Shown here in pieces: positions 39,924-40,736 of a DNA stretch of 40,736 nucleotides (position 1 is the first letter of the stretch; every line of letters begins with the position of its first letter). Made by a program: the position numbers and the translations under genes. The stretch is from Treponema sp. (GTDB lineage Bacteria; Spirochaetota; Spirochaetia; Treponematales; Breznakiellaceae), in NCBI GenBank assembly GCA_031266095.1, contig JAISBR010000072.1:1-40736 (forward strand), read 5' to 3'. A model generated the notes under the pieces. It worked only from the letters and a program-made list of their open reading frames with translations. It was not told where the DNA came from and searched no databases.

Positions 39924-40736
39924 TTACGGGGCCGCTGATTCCCTGTTTCCCATCTTGAAACTCAGCCGCACTTCTCCGGTCTGCCGGTCAACTTCGATTT
40001 TTTGATCCTTGAGGTTAATATCTGAACCGGTAGACATCTTAAAGAGACCGGCCAGAAAGTTCATGCCGTTGGTCAGGACCTGTTCAAGCTGTTCGGCCTG
40101 CGGGGTGGGCAGCGGACCGACGGCCGGCGCGGTTTCTGCGGAAGCCACCTGGGGTTCCGCGGTTTCGGAGGCAGCGGCCTCCTGCCGGTTTTGTTGATCG
40201 ATCAGCGCCTCAAGCTGGCGGATAAACTGGGAACGGCCCTTGGTGGAAAAGTCCACGTAGTTGACGGCGCTGCCTTCGGAAAGGACACTTTCAAAAAGGC
40301 TTTGTTTTACCAGAAGTCCCGCGGCGATGTGCTGTTCGATGGAATCCCGGGAGATGAGGTTATAGATCAAAAGCTTATTGCTTTTCTGACCCAGCCGGTC
40401 AATGCGGCCGATGCGCTGATTTTTCTTCGCCGGATTCCAGGGCAGTTCAAAATTGATCAGAATATCCGCCACCTGGAGGTTCAGCCCCGCGCCGCCGGCT
40501 TCGGTGGACAGGAACACCTTACACTCCGGGTTTTGTTCAAACTGCTTAATCAGCGCTCCCCGCTGTTTCACCGGAACCTTGCCGTTGAGTTCCGTGTAAC
40601 CCACGCCCTTTTTTCGAAGCATCTCGGCGATAAGCTGGTGCATCTTAATCCATTCGGAAAAGACAATGACCTTTCGGGCTTTGTTTTTGATGTCCAGCTT
40701 TTCAAACAGAATGTCTTCCAGTTCCAGCAGCTTGGG
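39924..40736 (-). CDS. SNF2-family helicase, C-terminal part (5' end outside window)
   Basis: The open frame runs to the right edge. Visible motifs are KVIVFSEW (near the cut), ELNGKVPVKQRGALIKQFE, the motif V STEAGGAGLNLQ, and motif VI QRIGRIDRLGQ, all of the SNF2/Rad54-type helicase C lobe. After them comes a 140-residue tail with an Ala, Glu, Pro and Thr linker (SETAEPQVASAETAPAVGP) and a basic end. The protein likely remodels DNA-bound proteins or RNA polymerase (RapA-like). Only the last 270 or so residues are here. Confidence 0.9.
   Translation of the reverse strand, partial: PKLLELEDILFEKLDIKNKARKVIVFSEWIKMHQLIAEMLRKKGVGYTELNGKVPVKQRGALIKQFEQNPECKVFLSTEAGGAGLNLQVADILINFELPWNPAKKNQRIGRIDRLGQKSNKLLIYNLISRDSIEQHIAAGLLVKQSLFESVLSEGSAVNYVDFSTKGRSQFIRQLEALIDQQNRQEAAASETAEPQVASAETAPAVGPLPTPQAEQLEQVLTNGMNFLAGLFKMSTGSDINLKDQKIEVDRQTGEVRLSFKMGNRESAAP

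Noticed and set aside
1..40736. tRNA, rRNA, riboswitches and phage genes
   Set aside because: Reading both strands I found no cloverleaf with a CCA end, no rRNA signature, no recognisable riboswitch core and no phage structural or integrase gene; this was a reading, not a covariance search.

Overview
The window looks like chromosomal DNA of a treponeme-type spirochaete, most like the termite-gut or free-living group (Treponema primitia / Leadbettera-like) rather than a pathogen. The reasons are moderate GC, small lipoproteins with treponemal lipoboxes, a flagellar FliK/FlhB-C-terminal pair beside YraN, abundant c-di-GMP enzymes, a potABCD operon and many dispersed palindromic repeats. This is inference from gene content; the window has no rRNA or other marker, and I see no tRNA, rRNA or CRISPR array.

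Layout. 1-0.27 kb: AT-rich partial MNT nucleotidyltransferase. 0.5-5.4 kb: a two-membrane-span acidic protein, hflX, an MFS permease and a nitroreductase pseudogene. 5.4-9.1 kb: a BspA/InlB-like lipoprotein bracketed by a palindromic repeat pair, then a D-serine dehydratase/D-threonine aldolase-type PLP enzyme with a RidA partner. 9.2-11.9 kb: a decay zone with a structured repeat, a DUF6941-like gene, a RhiA-like gene carrying two in-frame stops, a 121-bp MITE-like element and a 5'-truncated Rpn nuclease. 11.9-17.7 kb: DRTGG protein, putP, a conserved hypothetical, a RodZ-like and LolA-like pair and an M15 peptidase. 17.9-29.6 kb: mainly signalling. It holds a GHKL-HDOD protein, a lipoprotein, a lipid kinase overlapping a hybrid histidine kinase, FliK-like and FlhB-C-terminal-like proteins, an HD-GYP phosphodiesterase, YraN, a Zn-ribbon protein, a GGDEF cyclase and mtnN. 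29.6-34.6 kb: potABC-potD and apt. 34.6-39.9 kb: accessory block with two different ATPase/PD-(D/E)XK proteins around a YidC/Oxa1-CDP-glycerol glycerophosphotransferase fusion. 39.9 kb to the end: 3' part of a SNF2-type helicase.

How the genes work together. The run 20.5-28.8 kb is closely packed or overlapping on the plus strand, so sensor kinase, flagellar-export-related proteins and c-di-GMP turnover enzymes (one synthase, one hydrolase) may be co-expressed. RidA beside the PLP enzyme makes biochemical sense, because RidA clears the enamine released by serine dehydration. potABC are translationally coupled (4-bp overlaps), while potD has its own leader with a palindrome.

The most unusual item is the gene at 36332-38215, which joins a YidC-like insertase fold to a teichoic-acid-type polymerase domain. 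Next are a family of dispersed hairpin repeats at gene ends, a 27-bp repeat at the same distance upstream of two predicted promoters, and a RhiA-like reading frame interrupted only by two stop codons. All homology calls come from reading motifs, not from database searches.
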